Assembly: GCA_945787265.1 (NCBI GenBank)
Contig: CALZHS010000187.1
Location: forward strand, 1-7,387
Reading direction: 5' to 3'
DNA length: 7,387 nt
Source of the DNA: an uncultured Gammaproteobacteria bacterium
GTDB taxonomy: Bacteria > Pseudomonadota > Gammaproteobacteria > GCA-001735895
Part shown: piece by piece, positions 1 through 5,161 of the stretch
Position numbering within the stretch: position 1 is the first letter of the stretch
How the letters are laid out: each line of letters opens with the position of its first letter
Translations under genes and position numbers: made by a program
The notes under the pieces: model-generated
What the model was told of the DNA's origin: nothing
The model's database searches: none
The model's input: only the letters and a program-made list of their open reading frames with translations

Positions 1-79
1 GACATATTTCGGGCGCGGGGTGACAATTTTTAAGTTGCGCGACGACCGTTCTCGATTTGCGGGATCACGGTCTTAATAA
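1..79. other. Left-edge region after alr, no firm feature
   Basis: No gene can be assigned. The plus strand is open from base 2 to a TAA at 74-76 (24 codons, including GVTIFKLRDD), which could be the end of a convergent gene entering from the left, but it is too short to judge. GACCGT (44-49) and ACGGTC (67-72) form a 6-bp inverted repeat with a 17-base loop, too weak and without a proper T run on the minus strand to call a terminator for alr. Confidence 0.3.
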
Positions 80-1168
80 TTAACCGATATATTCCCGTTT
101 TACGTGGGCGCCGACGTTGCACAGGATTTCGTAGGCGATGGTTTCAGAACAATCAGCGAGATCGTTGATATCCGGCACGTCTCCAAACAGCGTGACTTCG
201 TCGTCAACCCTGACATTCTCCAGATGACTGACGTCAACCGTGATCATATCCATCGATACCCGTCCGACGACATCACACAACTTGCCCTGTATTTCAACCT
301 GCGCGCTATCCACCTTGTGCCGCGGATAGCCATCCGCGTAGCCAGTTGCAACCACCGCAATCGTCATGTCATCGGGACAGGTGTAGGTATTGCCATAACC
401 GATCATGTCTCCTTTTTGATGCGCATTGACCGCAAGCACCAGTGATTTCATGACCATCGCGGGCCGCAGTTCGCGCTGCTTCTGCTTGCGATCGGACATC
501 GGATCGGCTCCGAAGAGTGCTATTCCGGCGCGCGTCCATACACGGTGGGTGTCGGGCCAACCCAGTATTCCGGCGGAATTCGCAATGCCCCACTCGTAAT
601 CGTCCAAATCCAGGGATTTGACCTGGTCAATCTGAAACTCGGTAAATCTATTGTTGACGGCGTCGGCATACGCGAGGTGCGTCATCATGCGGATGCTGCC
701 CAGCGTATTCAGGCCGAGCAGGAAATCGACGATTTCACGCGCCCTGCCCCGTGGAAATCCCAGCCTGCCCATGCCGGTATCAATTTTCAACCATACTTCG
801 AGATCACCGAGATCGTCTGCATCGCGCAGGCAATCAAGATGAAACTGGTGATGTAACACCGGGTCAAGGGAATGATCGATACAGGCCTGCAATTCTGCGT
901 GGCGGACAAAGCCGCCCATGACTATTGTTTTCTGTGTGATCCCGGCCGCTCGCAGCGCCACGCCCTCAGCCACCGCGGCGACCGCAAACGCGTCGGCGTC
1001 GGTGAGTGCCGTTGCGACTTCAACTGCACCATGGCCGTAGGCGTCGGCCTTGATCACGGCGATGAGCCGGTTACCGCCTGCTGCCTCTTTTAAATACCGG
1101 TAATTGTGTCGTAACGCTTCGAGGTCGATGATTGCGCGTGAATGCCGGTTCGCCCCATGGCTATTCAA
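80..1168 (-). CDS. alr: Alanine racemase
   Basis: A PLP-dependent enzyme interconverting L- and D-alanine, which supplies D-Ala for peptidoglycan. I take the TTG at 1168 as the start because GGAGG (1178-1174) lies 5 bases upstream and the resulting 362 residues match family length (359 in E. coli); a TTG at 1195 in the same frame would add nine residues. No ATG or GTG start is available near the conserved RAIIDLEALRHN. The PLP lysine is in AVIKADAYGHG (Lys40 from this start). The catalytic tyrosine is in MIGYGNTYT (about Tyr258), and GRVSMDMITVDV is also present. The segment usually RPGIxLYG reads RAGIALFG here, a mild difference. The start lies inside the last codons of dnaB (8-nt overlap), so expression is probably coupled to dnaB. 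Confidence 0.96.
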   Translation of the reverse strand: MNSHGANRHSRAIIDLEALRHNYRYLKEAAGGNRLIAVIKADAYGHGAVEVATALTDADAFAVAAVAEGVALRAAGITQKTIVMGGFVRHAELQACIDHSLDPVLHHQFHLDCLRDADDLGDLEVWLKIDTGMGRLGFPRGRAREIVDFLLGLNTLGSIRMMTHLAYADAVNNRFTEFQIDQVKSLDLDDYEWGIANSAGILGWPDTHRVWTRAGIALFGADPMSDRKQKQRELRPAMVMKSLVLAVNAHQKGDMIGYGNTYTCPDDMTIAVVATGYADGYPRHKVDSAQVEIQGKLCDVVGRVSMDMITVDVSHLENVRVDDEVTLFGDVPDINDLADCSETIAYEILCNVGAHVKREYIG

Positions 1169-2555
1169 ACTCGCCTCCGTAGTGATCGAACGCAAGATTT
1201 TCGAAACGCGTGTACTGCCCGAGAAAGGCCAGCTTGACCATGCCTATCGGCCCGTTGCGCTGCTTACGTATCAGCAACTCGGCAACACCCTTGTCGGCGC
1301 TTTCAGGGTTATACACCTCGTCACGATAAATAAACAGGATGACGTCGGCATCCTGTTCGATACTGCCGGACTCGCGCAAATCGGACATGACCGGTCGCTT
1401 GTCCGGCCTGGACTCGACGCTGCGATTCAACTGTGACAGCGCGACCACCGGCACGTTCAGTTCCTTGGCAAGCGCCTTTAGCGAACGCGAAATCTCGGAA
1501 ATTTCCGTCGCCCTGTTTTCGGTAGAACCGGCGACCTGCATCAGCTGCAGGTAATCGATAACCACCAGGTCCAGTCCGTGTTCCCGTTTCAGGCGGCGCG
1601 TGCGGGCGCGCAGCTCGGTAGGCGTCAGCGCCGGCGTATCATCGATAAACAGTTTTGCCTTGGAAAGCATGTTGACCGATGAAATCAGTCTCGGCCAGTC
1701 GTGATCATCGAGCTTGCCGGTGCGCAGGTTATGCTGATCGATACGCCCCAGAGAGGACATCATGCGCAGCGCAAGCTGCTCGCCCGGCATCTCCATGCTG
1801 AACACGGCTACCGACTTTTCGCCGTTCAGTGCGGCATTTTCGGCAATGTTCATCGCGAGGCTGGTTTTACCCATCGACGGGCGCCCGGCGACAATGATCA
1901 GGTCAGAATTCTGCAGGCCCGAGGTCTTGTCGTCGAAGAGACCGAATCCAGTCGCGATACCGGTGATCGCTTCCTTGTTGCGATACATTTCCTCGACGCG
2001 CTGCACGGCCCGTCCCAGCAGATCGTTGATTGCCTCGAAGCCCTCGCGATTGCCGGCACTTTGTTCGGCAATCATGAACACCTTGCGCTCGGCCTCATCG
2101 AGTATTTCCCTGCTGGGGCGACCATCGGAGTTATAGGCACTGGCCGAAATCTCGTTGCCGACCTGGATCAGGCTGCGCAGTATCGAGTACTCGCGCACGA
2201 TATTCGCGTAAGCCTTGACGTTAACGGCGGTCGGGGTGTCGTTGGCGAGGATACTCAGGTAAGCAAGCCCGCCGATGGATTCGAGTTCACCCCGGGAGCC
2301 CAGCCATTCGGAGACCGTCACTACGTCATAAGGCTTGTCTTCCTGCGCCAGCGAATTGATCGCCCTGAGAATCAGGCTATGGTCGTGGCGGTAGAAATCC
2401 TGCTCGTTGACAATATCCGCGATATCGTCCCAGGACCTATTGTCCAGCATTAGCCCACCGATGACCGACTGTTCGGCCTCCAGGGAATGCGGAGGAACCT
2501 TGAGGTCATCGACACGCTGGCTCAGCTCGGCCACGCGGGAGGAGATTTCAGACAT
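1161..2555 (-). CDS. dnaB: Replicative DNA helicase DnaB
   Basis: DnaB is the hexameric 5'-to-3' helicase at the replication fork, driven by ATP, and it also recruits primase. The start at ATG 2555 (MSEISSRVAEL) gives 464 residues, close to the usual 460-471; an in-frame GTG at 2612 would add 19 residues not typical of the family. Neither start has a convincing ribosome binding site. The N-terminal domain includes PPHSLEAEQSVIGGLMLDN (about 21-39). The RecA-like core shows Walker A GRPSMGKTS (224-232), the Walker B region LVVIDYLQLM (330-339) and the H3/H4 region LSQLNRSVESR followed by RPVMSDLRESGSIEQDADV (about 373-405). No intein or insertion is present. It begins a new unit after the rplI terminator, and its 3' end overlaps alr by 8 nt. 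Confidence 0.98.
   Translation of the reverse strand: MSEISSRVAELSQRVDDLKVPPHSLEAEQSVIGGLMLDNRSWDDIADIVNEQDFYRHDHSLILRAINSLAQEDKPYDVVTVSEWLGSRGELESIGGLAYLSILANDTPTAVNVKAYANIVREYSILRSLIQVGNEISASAYNSDGRPSREILDEAERKVFMIAEQSAGNREGFEAINDLLGRAVQRVEEMYRNKEAITGIATGFGLFDDKTSGLQNSDLIIVAGRPSMGKTSLAMNIAENAALNGEKSVAVFSMEMPGEQLALRMMSSLGRIDQHNLRTGKLDDHDWPRLISSVNMLSKAKLFIDDTPALTPTELRARTRRLKREHGLDLVVIDYLQLMQVAGSTENRATEISEISRSLKALAKELNVPVVALSQLNRSVESRPDKRPVMSDLRESGSIEQDADVILFIYRDEVYNPESADKGVAELLIRKQRNGPIGMVKLAFLGQYTRFENLAFDHYGGEFE
1174..1178 (-). promoter_or_regulatory. Ribosome binding site that fixes the TTG start of alr
   Basis: GGAGG on the minus strand, embedded in the dnaB codons for Gly-Gly near its end, sits 5 bases before TTG 1168-1166. 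It is the only good site near the conserved start of alanine racemase and argues for an unusual TTG initiation codon. Confidence 0.6.
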
Positions 2556-2611
2556 ATCTGGCGTGAAGGAAGATCGACATGGACCGCTAATGATAAACCT
2601 TTTTGGCGACA

Positions 2612-2648
2612 CCCAAAAGAAAAAGGCTACTCAAGCAGCAGCCTTTTT
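2612..2648 (-). terminator. Intrinsic terminator after rplI
   Basis: On the minus strand AAAAAGGCTGCT (2648-2637), loop GCTTG, and AGTAGCCTTTTT (2631-2620) form a 12-bp stem with one G-U pair, followed by a T-rich run (TCTTTT, 2619-2614). It begins 27 bases after the rplI stop. The A run before the stem mirrors the T run, so it may also work weakly on the plus strand. dnaB would then need its own promoter: TATCAT (2595-2590) preceded after 17 bases by TTTTGG (2618-2613) is a weak candidate overlapping the T run. Confidence 0.85.
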
Positions 2649-2674
2649 TAAAAAATTACGATCTTCGCTTTTTT

Positions 2675-3127
2675 TTATTCTTCGCCGATGATATTTATCG
2701 TCACCTGGGTGTCGATATCGGTGTAGAGATGAATATCAACAATATGCTCACCGGTAACGCGCAGGGCGCCTTCTGGCATGCGGATCTCGCTTTTTTCGAC
2801 AGTTTCCCCGAGGGTTGCGATCGCCTCACAGACATCGGCAACGCCGATCGAACCAAACAGCTTGCCTTCCGAGCCGACCCGTGCGGTAACCTCGATAACA
2901 CCCAGTGACTCGATCGCCTGCTTGCGCGTTTCTGCAGTTGCCCTGGCCTCGGCAGCCGCTTTTTCGAGTTCGGCCCGACGCGCCTCAAATTCGGCCATAT
3001 TTTCGGCAGTGGCAACCTTGGCCTTGGCCTGTGGCACCAGGTAATTGCGGGCAAACCCGGACTTGACAGTGACCTTGTCGCCCACTGAACCCAGGTTTTC
3101 AATATTTTCCAAAAGGATGACTTCCAT
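2675..3127 (-). CDS. rplI: 50S ribosomal protein L9
   Basis: L9 binds domain V of 23S rRNA near the base of the L1 stalk and helps keep the reading frame. The product has 150 residues (149 in E. coli). The N-terminal RNA-binding domain shows the family signature VILLENIENLGSVGDKVTVK followed by GFARNYLVPQAKA. A long Ala/Glu-rich connecting helix (about 40-75) leads to the C-terminal domain (GSEGKLFGSIGVADV onward). The ATG at 3127 has GAGGT 6 bases upstream. It follows the membrane protein gene by 14 bases and is followed by an intrinsic terminator, so it closes the S6-S18-L9 transcription unit. No damage seen. Confidence 0.98.
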   Translation of the reverse strand: MEVILLENIENLGSVGDKVTVKSGFARNYLVPQAKAKVATAENMAEFEARRAELEKAAAEARATAETRKQAIESLGVIEVTARVGSEGKLFGSIGVADVCEAIATLGETVEKSEIRMPEGALRVTGEHIVDIHLYTDIDTQVTINIIGEE

Positions 3128-3141
3128 TAGATTACCTCATC

Positions 3142-4080
3142 TCATAAATCATTATCATCACTTGGTTTTGCAGCATTTTTCCTGAAAACCAACCAGTTAT
3201 CAATGACCCCGGTGATGGCGGTTAATGCCACCACCTGCGGGAAAACCAGCAATAGCGTATAAAACAGCACCAGCAGCATTCGCGCCTGCCTGCGTGGCGC
3301 CAGCTTGGCGTGCACCACCGCTATGCCCTGAAACATAAAGCCAACCACAACCAGCAGCGCCAGGCTCAGCAACCAGGACTGGTCGATCCAGACACCGAGC
3401 ACCATTAATACGAGTGCCCCCGACGCAGCCGGCTTTCCCAGCGAGAGCGCCCTGAATTCCTGGCTGAAACCCTGCGATTCTGCAAGGCTGGCCTGCATCC
3501 ATCTTGCGATCAAAACGATCAGCATGAAAACCAGGTAGGCCATGGCCGCCAGCGCCAGCACGAATAATCGCACCAGCTGGATATTCCTTTCCACCAGCTT
3601 TTCATCGGGCTGGTCGACCTGGTCCATGCGCTGGAACGCCTGAGAAATCATCTCGGTTTCCAGGTTATTCCAGACCAGGTATTGCACCGCAACGCCGATC
3701 GCACCGATAACCATGCCAACCAGCATGGTCAACGCCAGCGACTTGCTACTGCGCAGCGTTTGCGTCAGCAGGATAATCGGTAACCATTGCACCAGCCCGG
3801 TCCATAATCCCAGCTCCGGGGCACTGATCAGCACCCAGGCAACCAGGGTAATCCCGACGATTGATACACCGATTGCCTTGAGCCCGGATATCGATCCCTG
3901 GGTTAATATCACCAGTCCGACCAGCGTGCAGGACAGCAGCATGCACATGGATCCGGCCACCAGTCCCAGTACCGTATTCGGTGCCATCGGCGGAATGAAC
4001 ACCGCCAGCACCGCCAGCAATCCAACGACCGCCGCTGCCTGGTAGGGTCCTTTAAGGGAAAATCTTGCCAGTGCCAACAT
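3142..4080 (-). CDS. DUF2232 (YybS-like) polytopic membrane protein
   Basis: The 312-residue product is very hydrophobic, with about eight likely membrane segments, for example residues 17-34, 37-60, 114-138, 172-195, 239-256 and 268-290. A charged stretch (QRMDQVDQPDEKLVERN) lies in the middle and a polar tail (NAAKPSDDNDL) at the end. Family assignment rests on the hydrophobic pattern, the length and above all the position: many gammaproteobacteria have a DUF2232 membrane protein between rpsR and rplI. Its molecular role is not established, and I see no catalytic motif. I chose the ATG at 4080, which starts MLALARFSLKG and has GGGTGG a few bases upstream; an in-frame GTG at 4092 would add four residues. 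The gene ends 14 bases before rplI, so the two are probably cotranscribed. The inverted-repeat element lies just upstream and may separate it from the rpsR transcript or drive it. Confidence 0.75.
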   Translation of the reverse strand: MLALARFSLKGPYQAAAVVGLLAVLAVFIPPMAPNTVLGLVAGSMCMLLSCTLVGLVILTQGSISGLKAIGVSIVGITLVAWVLISAPELGLWTGLVQWLPIILLTQTLRSSKSLALTMLVGMVIGAIGVAVQYLVWNNLETEMISQAFQRMDQVDQPDEKLVERNIQLVRLFVLALAAMAYLVFMLIVLIARWMQASLAESQGFSQEFRALSLGKPAASGALVLMVLGVWIDQSWLLSLALLVVVGFMFQGIAVVHAKLAPRRQARMLLVLFYTLLLVFPQVVALTAITGVIDNWLVFRKNAAKPSDDNDL

Positions 4081-4114
4081 CGTGACACCCACCCAATCAG
4101 TGTTCTTGCAGTGT

Positions 4115-4143
4115 ATTAATTGCGAATTCAGTTAGCTTGTCAA
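4115..4143 (-). promoter_or_regulatory. Candidate outward promoter carried by the element, toward the DUF2232 gene
   Basis: On the minus strand, TTGACA (4143-4138, a perfect -35 consensus lying in the outer stem of unit A) is followed after 17 bases by ATTAAT (4120-4115, four of six matches to the -10 consensus, inside the terminal repeat). Transcription would leave the element about 30 bases before the ATG at 4080. The mirrored end has no TTGACA at the same place. The match is by eye and may be chance. Confidence 0.4.
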
Positions 4144-4228
4144 CGTTCACGGCAAGACGCGCCTCGCAGGCAATGGCCACACCCTTGTCAAGAGGCGCAA
4201 CGCAGTCCGTGGGCGTTGACAAGCTAAC
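4131..4228 (+). repeat. Hairpin unit A of the inverted-repeat element
   Basis: Outer stem: GTTAGCTTGTCAACG (4131-4145) pairs perfectly with 4214-4228. It continues as TTCACGG (4146-4152) with CCGTGGG (4207-4213), including two T-G wobbles. Then come an internal loop (CAAGAC and AACGCAG), the inner stem GCGCCTC (4159-4165) with GAGGCGC (4192-4198), and an apical region of 26 nt. In the apical region GGC and GCC (4169-4171, 4176-4178) can close a four-base loop, and CTTG (4184-4187) could pair with CAAG (4153-4156) of the internal loop as a pseudoknot. All pairings were found by eye. Confidence 0.8.
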
Positions 4229-4235
4229 CCGAAGG

Positions 4236-4332
4236 GCGTCCCTGTGGTGTCCCGCAGCTGCGTTGCAGTGCTTGACAAGGGTACGGCCATTGCCTGCGCA
4301 CTGCGCCTTGCTACGAAACACCACAGGGACGC
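4236..4332 (-). repeat. Hairpin unit B of the inverted-repeat element
   Basis: Read on the minus strand, GCGTCCCTGTGGTGT (4332-4318) pairs perfectly with 4250-4236. TTCGTAGC (4317-4310) pairs with GCTGCGGG (4258-4251) with three T-G wobbles, and the inner stem GCAGTGC (4304-4298) pairs with GCACTGC (4271-4265). Internal and apical loop sequences are nearly those of unit A. Ten of the fifteen outer-stem positions and four of the seven inner-stem positions differ from unit A, yet every pair is kept. Confidence 0.8.
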
Positions 4333-4364
4333 TGAGTCCGTAATTAATACACTGCAAGAACACT

Positions 4365-4598
4365 CTATCTCAGCTTGTGCTGATCTGTATAAGGCAGCAG
4401 GGAAAGGAACCTGGCACGCTTGATTGCGGTCGCCAACTGGCGCTGATACTTTGCCTTGGTACCGGTCACCCGACTGGGTACGATTTTTCCGGTTTCGGTG
4501 ATGTATTCCTTGAGTGTTTCCAGGTCCTTGTAGTCGATCTGCTCGGTACCTTCAGCGGTAAACTTGCAGAAACGCTTGCGACGAAAATAACGCGACAT
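4365..4598 (-). CDS. rpsR: 30S ribosomal protein S18
   Basis: A small basic protein of the 30S platform that binds 16S rRNA as a dimer with S6. The product has 77 residues (75 in E. coli) and matches along its length: MSRYFRRKRFCKFTAEG, IDYKDLETLKEYITETGKIVPSR and AKYQRQLATAIKRARFLSLLPYTD. The ATG at 4598 is preceded by GAGGTG (4612-4607), which lies inside the last codons of rpsF, so the two genes are probably translationally coupled, only 2 nt apart. The gene is intact even though its partner S6 is broken here. The TAG stop (4367-4365) directly touches the end of the inverted-repeat element that follows. Confidence 0.98.
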   Translation of the reverse strand: MSRYFRRKRFCKFTAEGTEQIDYKDLETLKEYITETGKIVPSRVTGTKAKYQRQLATAIKRARFLSLLPYTDQHKLR

Positions 4599-4600
4599 GA

Positions 4601-5039
4601 TTAATTCACCTCTTCTTCAACAGGGATGGTTTCAACTTCTGCACCGGCTTCAATCTCGGCAACCACGTCGGCTTCCGGAACCAACTCGTCGACCTCTGGA
4701 TCAACCGGGGCTTCAACAACCGCTGCCTCACTGTCTACAACATCATCGCTCGGCGCAGTGGGCCTGCGATCGCTGGATTTTGCGGACTCCTCTCGTTCGA
4801 CCTCCACCATCATGGCCGATTTCTCGGTGATAGCTTCCTTACAGGTAAGCGTCAGGTGTCGCAGCACCGCATCGTTGAAGCGAAACGCCGATTCAAGTTC
4901 ATCCAGTATTTCTCCAATCCTCTTCGCGATGGACAGACCCGCCCGAATTGGTAATCATGTTGCGATAGCGTTCCACCATCGCGGGCACTTGTTCACTCTG
5001 GTCAGGGTGGACCAGAAACACGATTTCGTAATGTCTCAT
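4601..5039 (-). pseudogene. rpsF: 30S ribosomal protein S6, interrupted by an internal deletion and frameshift
   Basis: S6 binds the central domain of 16S rRNA together with S18. The ATG at 5039, with GAGGAG 5 bases upstream, opens MRHYEIVFLVHPDQSEQVPA, almost identical to E. coli S6, and the match holds through HREEDW at Trp42 (codon 4916-4914). The frame then reads RNTG and stops at TGA 4901-4899, giving a 46-residue product. The rest of S6 continues in the next frame from about 4912: EILDELESAFRFNDAV equals E. coli Glu69 onward, and it runs to the TAA at 4603-4601. About 77 nt, for residues 43-68 of the beta-sheet core, are absent, so frameshifting alone could not restore S6. The C-terminal tail is long, about 68 residues after SAMM, and rich in Glu, Val, Asp and Ala; the E. 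coli tail is about 31. Either a true mutation (E. coli tolerates loss of rpsF) or a sequence error. Confidence 0.9.
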
Positions 5040-5128
5040 TTGTTCTCCTCATGGGGTAATGCCCCCAGGACCGGGCCTGTGGAGCAAGGAGTGAATCGGG
5101 CACTTTCGCAGTCACCGAAACAGGGAGC
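5040..5128 (-). promoter_or_regulatory. rpsF 5' leader with two small hairpins, possible S6:S18 autoregulatory leader
   Basis: The leader contains two adjacent hairpins on the minus strand: CAGG-CCCGGU-CCUG (5079-5066) and GGGG with CCCC (about 5065-5053), followed directly by the ribosome binding site GAGGAG (5050-5045), 5 bases before the rpsF ATG. Many bacteria carry an rpsF leader RNA bound by the S6:S18 complex, whose known motif includes a conserved CCG. A CCG lies in the loop of the first hairpin here. The structure seen is suggestive only, and I cannot confirm a match to the published motif. Confidence 0.35.
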
Positions 5129-5132
5129 GCGG

Positions 5133-5161
5133 ATTGTACCCGAGCACCCTGGCTTAAGCAA
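5133..5161 (-). promoter_or_regulatory. Candidate sigma-70 promoter for the rpsF-rpsR operon
   Basis: Reading the minus strand, TTGCTT (5161-5156) is followed after exactly 17 bases by TACAAT (5138-5133). The -10 box matches five of six consensus bases and the -35 box three of six. It sits at the very end of rlmB, 94 bases before the rpsF start, where a promoter for the S6-S18 operon would be expected. Transcription would begin near 5126-5128 and leave an untranslated leader of about 88 bases. Found by eye, not by scoring. Confidence 0.55.

Larger units (their letters stand above)
4099..4364. mobile_element. 266-bp element with 23-bp terminal inverted repeats and two inverted, co-varying hairpin units (MITE-like, unrecognised)
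   Basis: The ends, 4099-4121 and 4342-4364, are perfect 23-bp inverted repeats beginning AGTGTTCTTGCAG. Inside, after 9-nt spacers, lie two homologous units in opposite orientation: unit A at 4131-4228 (plus sense) and unit B at 4332-4236 (minus sense), separated by CCGAAGG (4229-4235). Each unit has an outer 15-bp perfect stem, a stem extension, a 7-bp inner stem and shared loop sequence containing GCAGGCAATGGCC and ACCCTTGTCAA. Stem sequences differ between the units but pair within each. No transposase is encoded and no clear target duplication flanks it (outside bases CCAATC and CTATCT). The minus strand is open from GTG 4363 to TGA 4097, but the frame simply follows the repeats and resembles no protein I know. 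A non-autonomous transposon is the likeliest class; an RNA or ssDNA role is possible. Confidence 0.85.

Noticed and set aside
3..5. Start codon (ATG on the minus strand) of a following gene such as radA.
   Set aside because: No ribosome binding site precedes it and fewer than two codons remain in the window.
44..72. Terminator for alr.
   Set aside because: Only a 6-bp stem with a 17-base loop and no T run on the minus strand.
1701..2453. Plus-strand open frame of 250 codons inside dnaB.
   Set aside because: Fully antisense to an intact, strongly conserved dnaB; no independent evidence.
4131..4228. Integron attC site, because the unit has a long stem, variable paired stem sequence and starts with GTTAG and ends with CTAAC.
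   Set aside because: attC sites have the opposite arrangement (RYYYAAC at the start and GTTRRRY at the end), carry extrahelical bases and lie next to cassettes; the second unit here has no such core at all.
4131..4332. Known self-cleaving ribozyme in the hairpin units.
   Set aside because: No hammerhead core (CUGAUGA with GAAA) is present and I could not match the loops to the twister consensus as I recall it. Left as unassigned structure.
4097..4363. An open frame of 88 codons on the minus strand spanning the inverted-repeat element (GTG start, 4363).
   Set aside because: It runs from one terminal repeat into the other, lacks a ribosome binding site at its start (which lies in the terminal repeat next to the rpsR stop), and its sequence is explained by the repeats and conserved hairpin units. 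Spurious unless expression is shown.
4899..4902. Restart of translation at the ATGA overlapping the premature rpsF stop.
   Set aside because: That ATG opens a third frame that stops after 16 codons and does not enter the S6 C-terminal frame.
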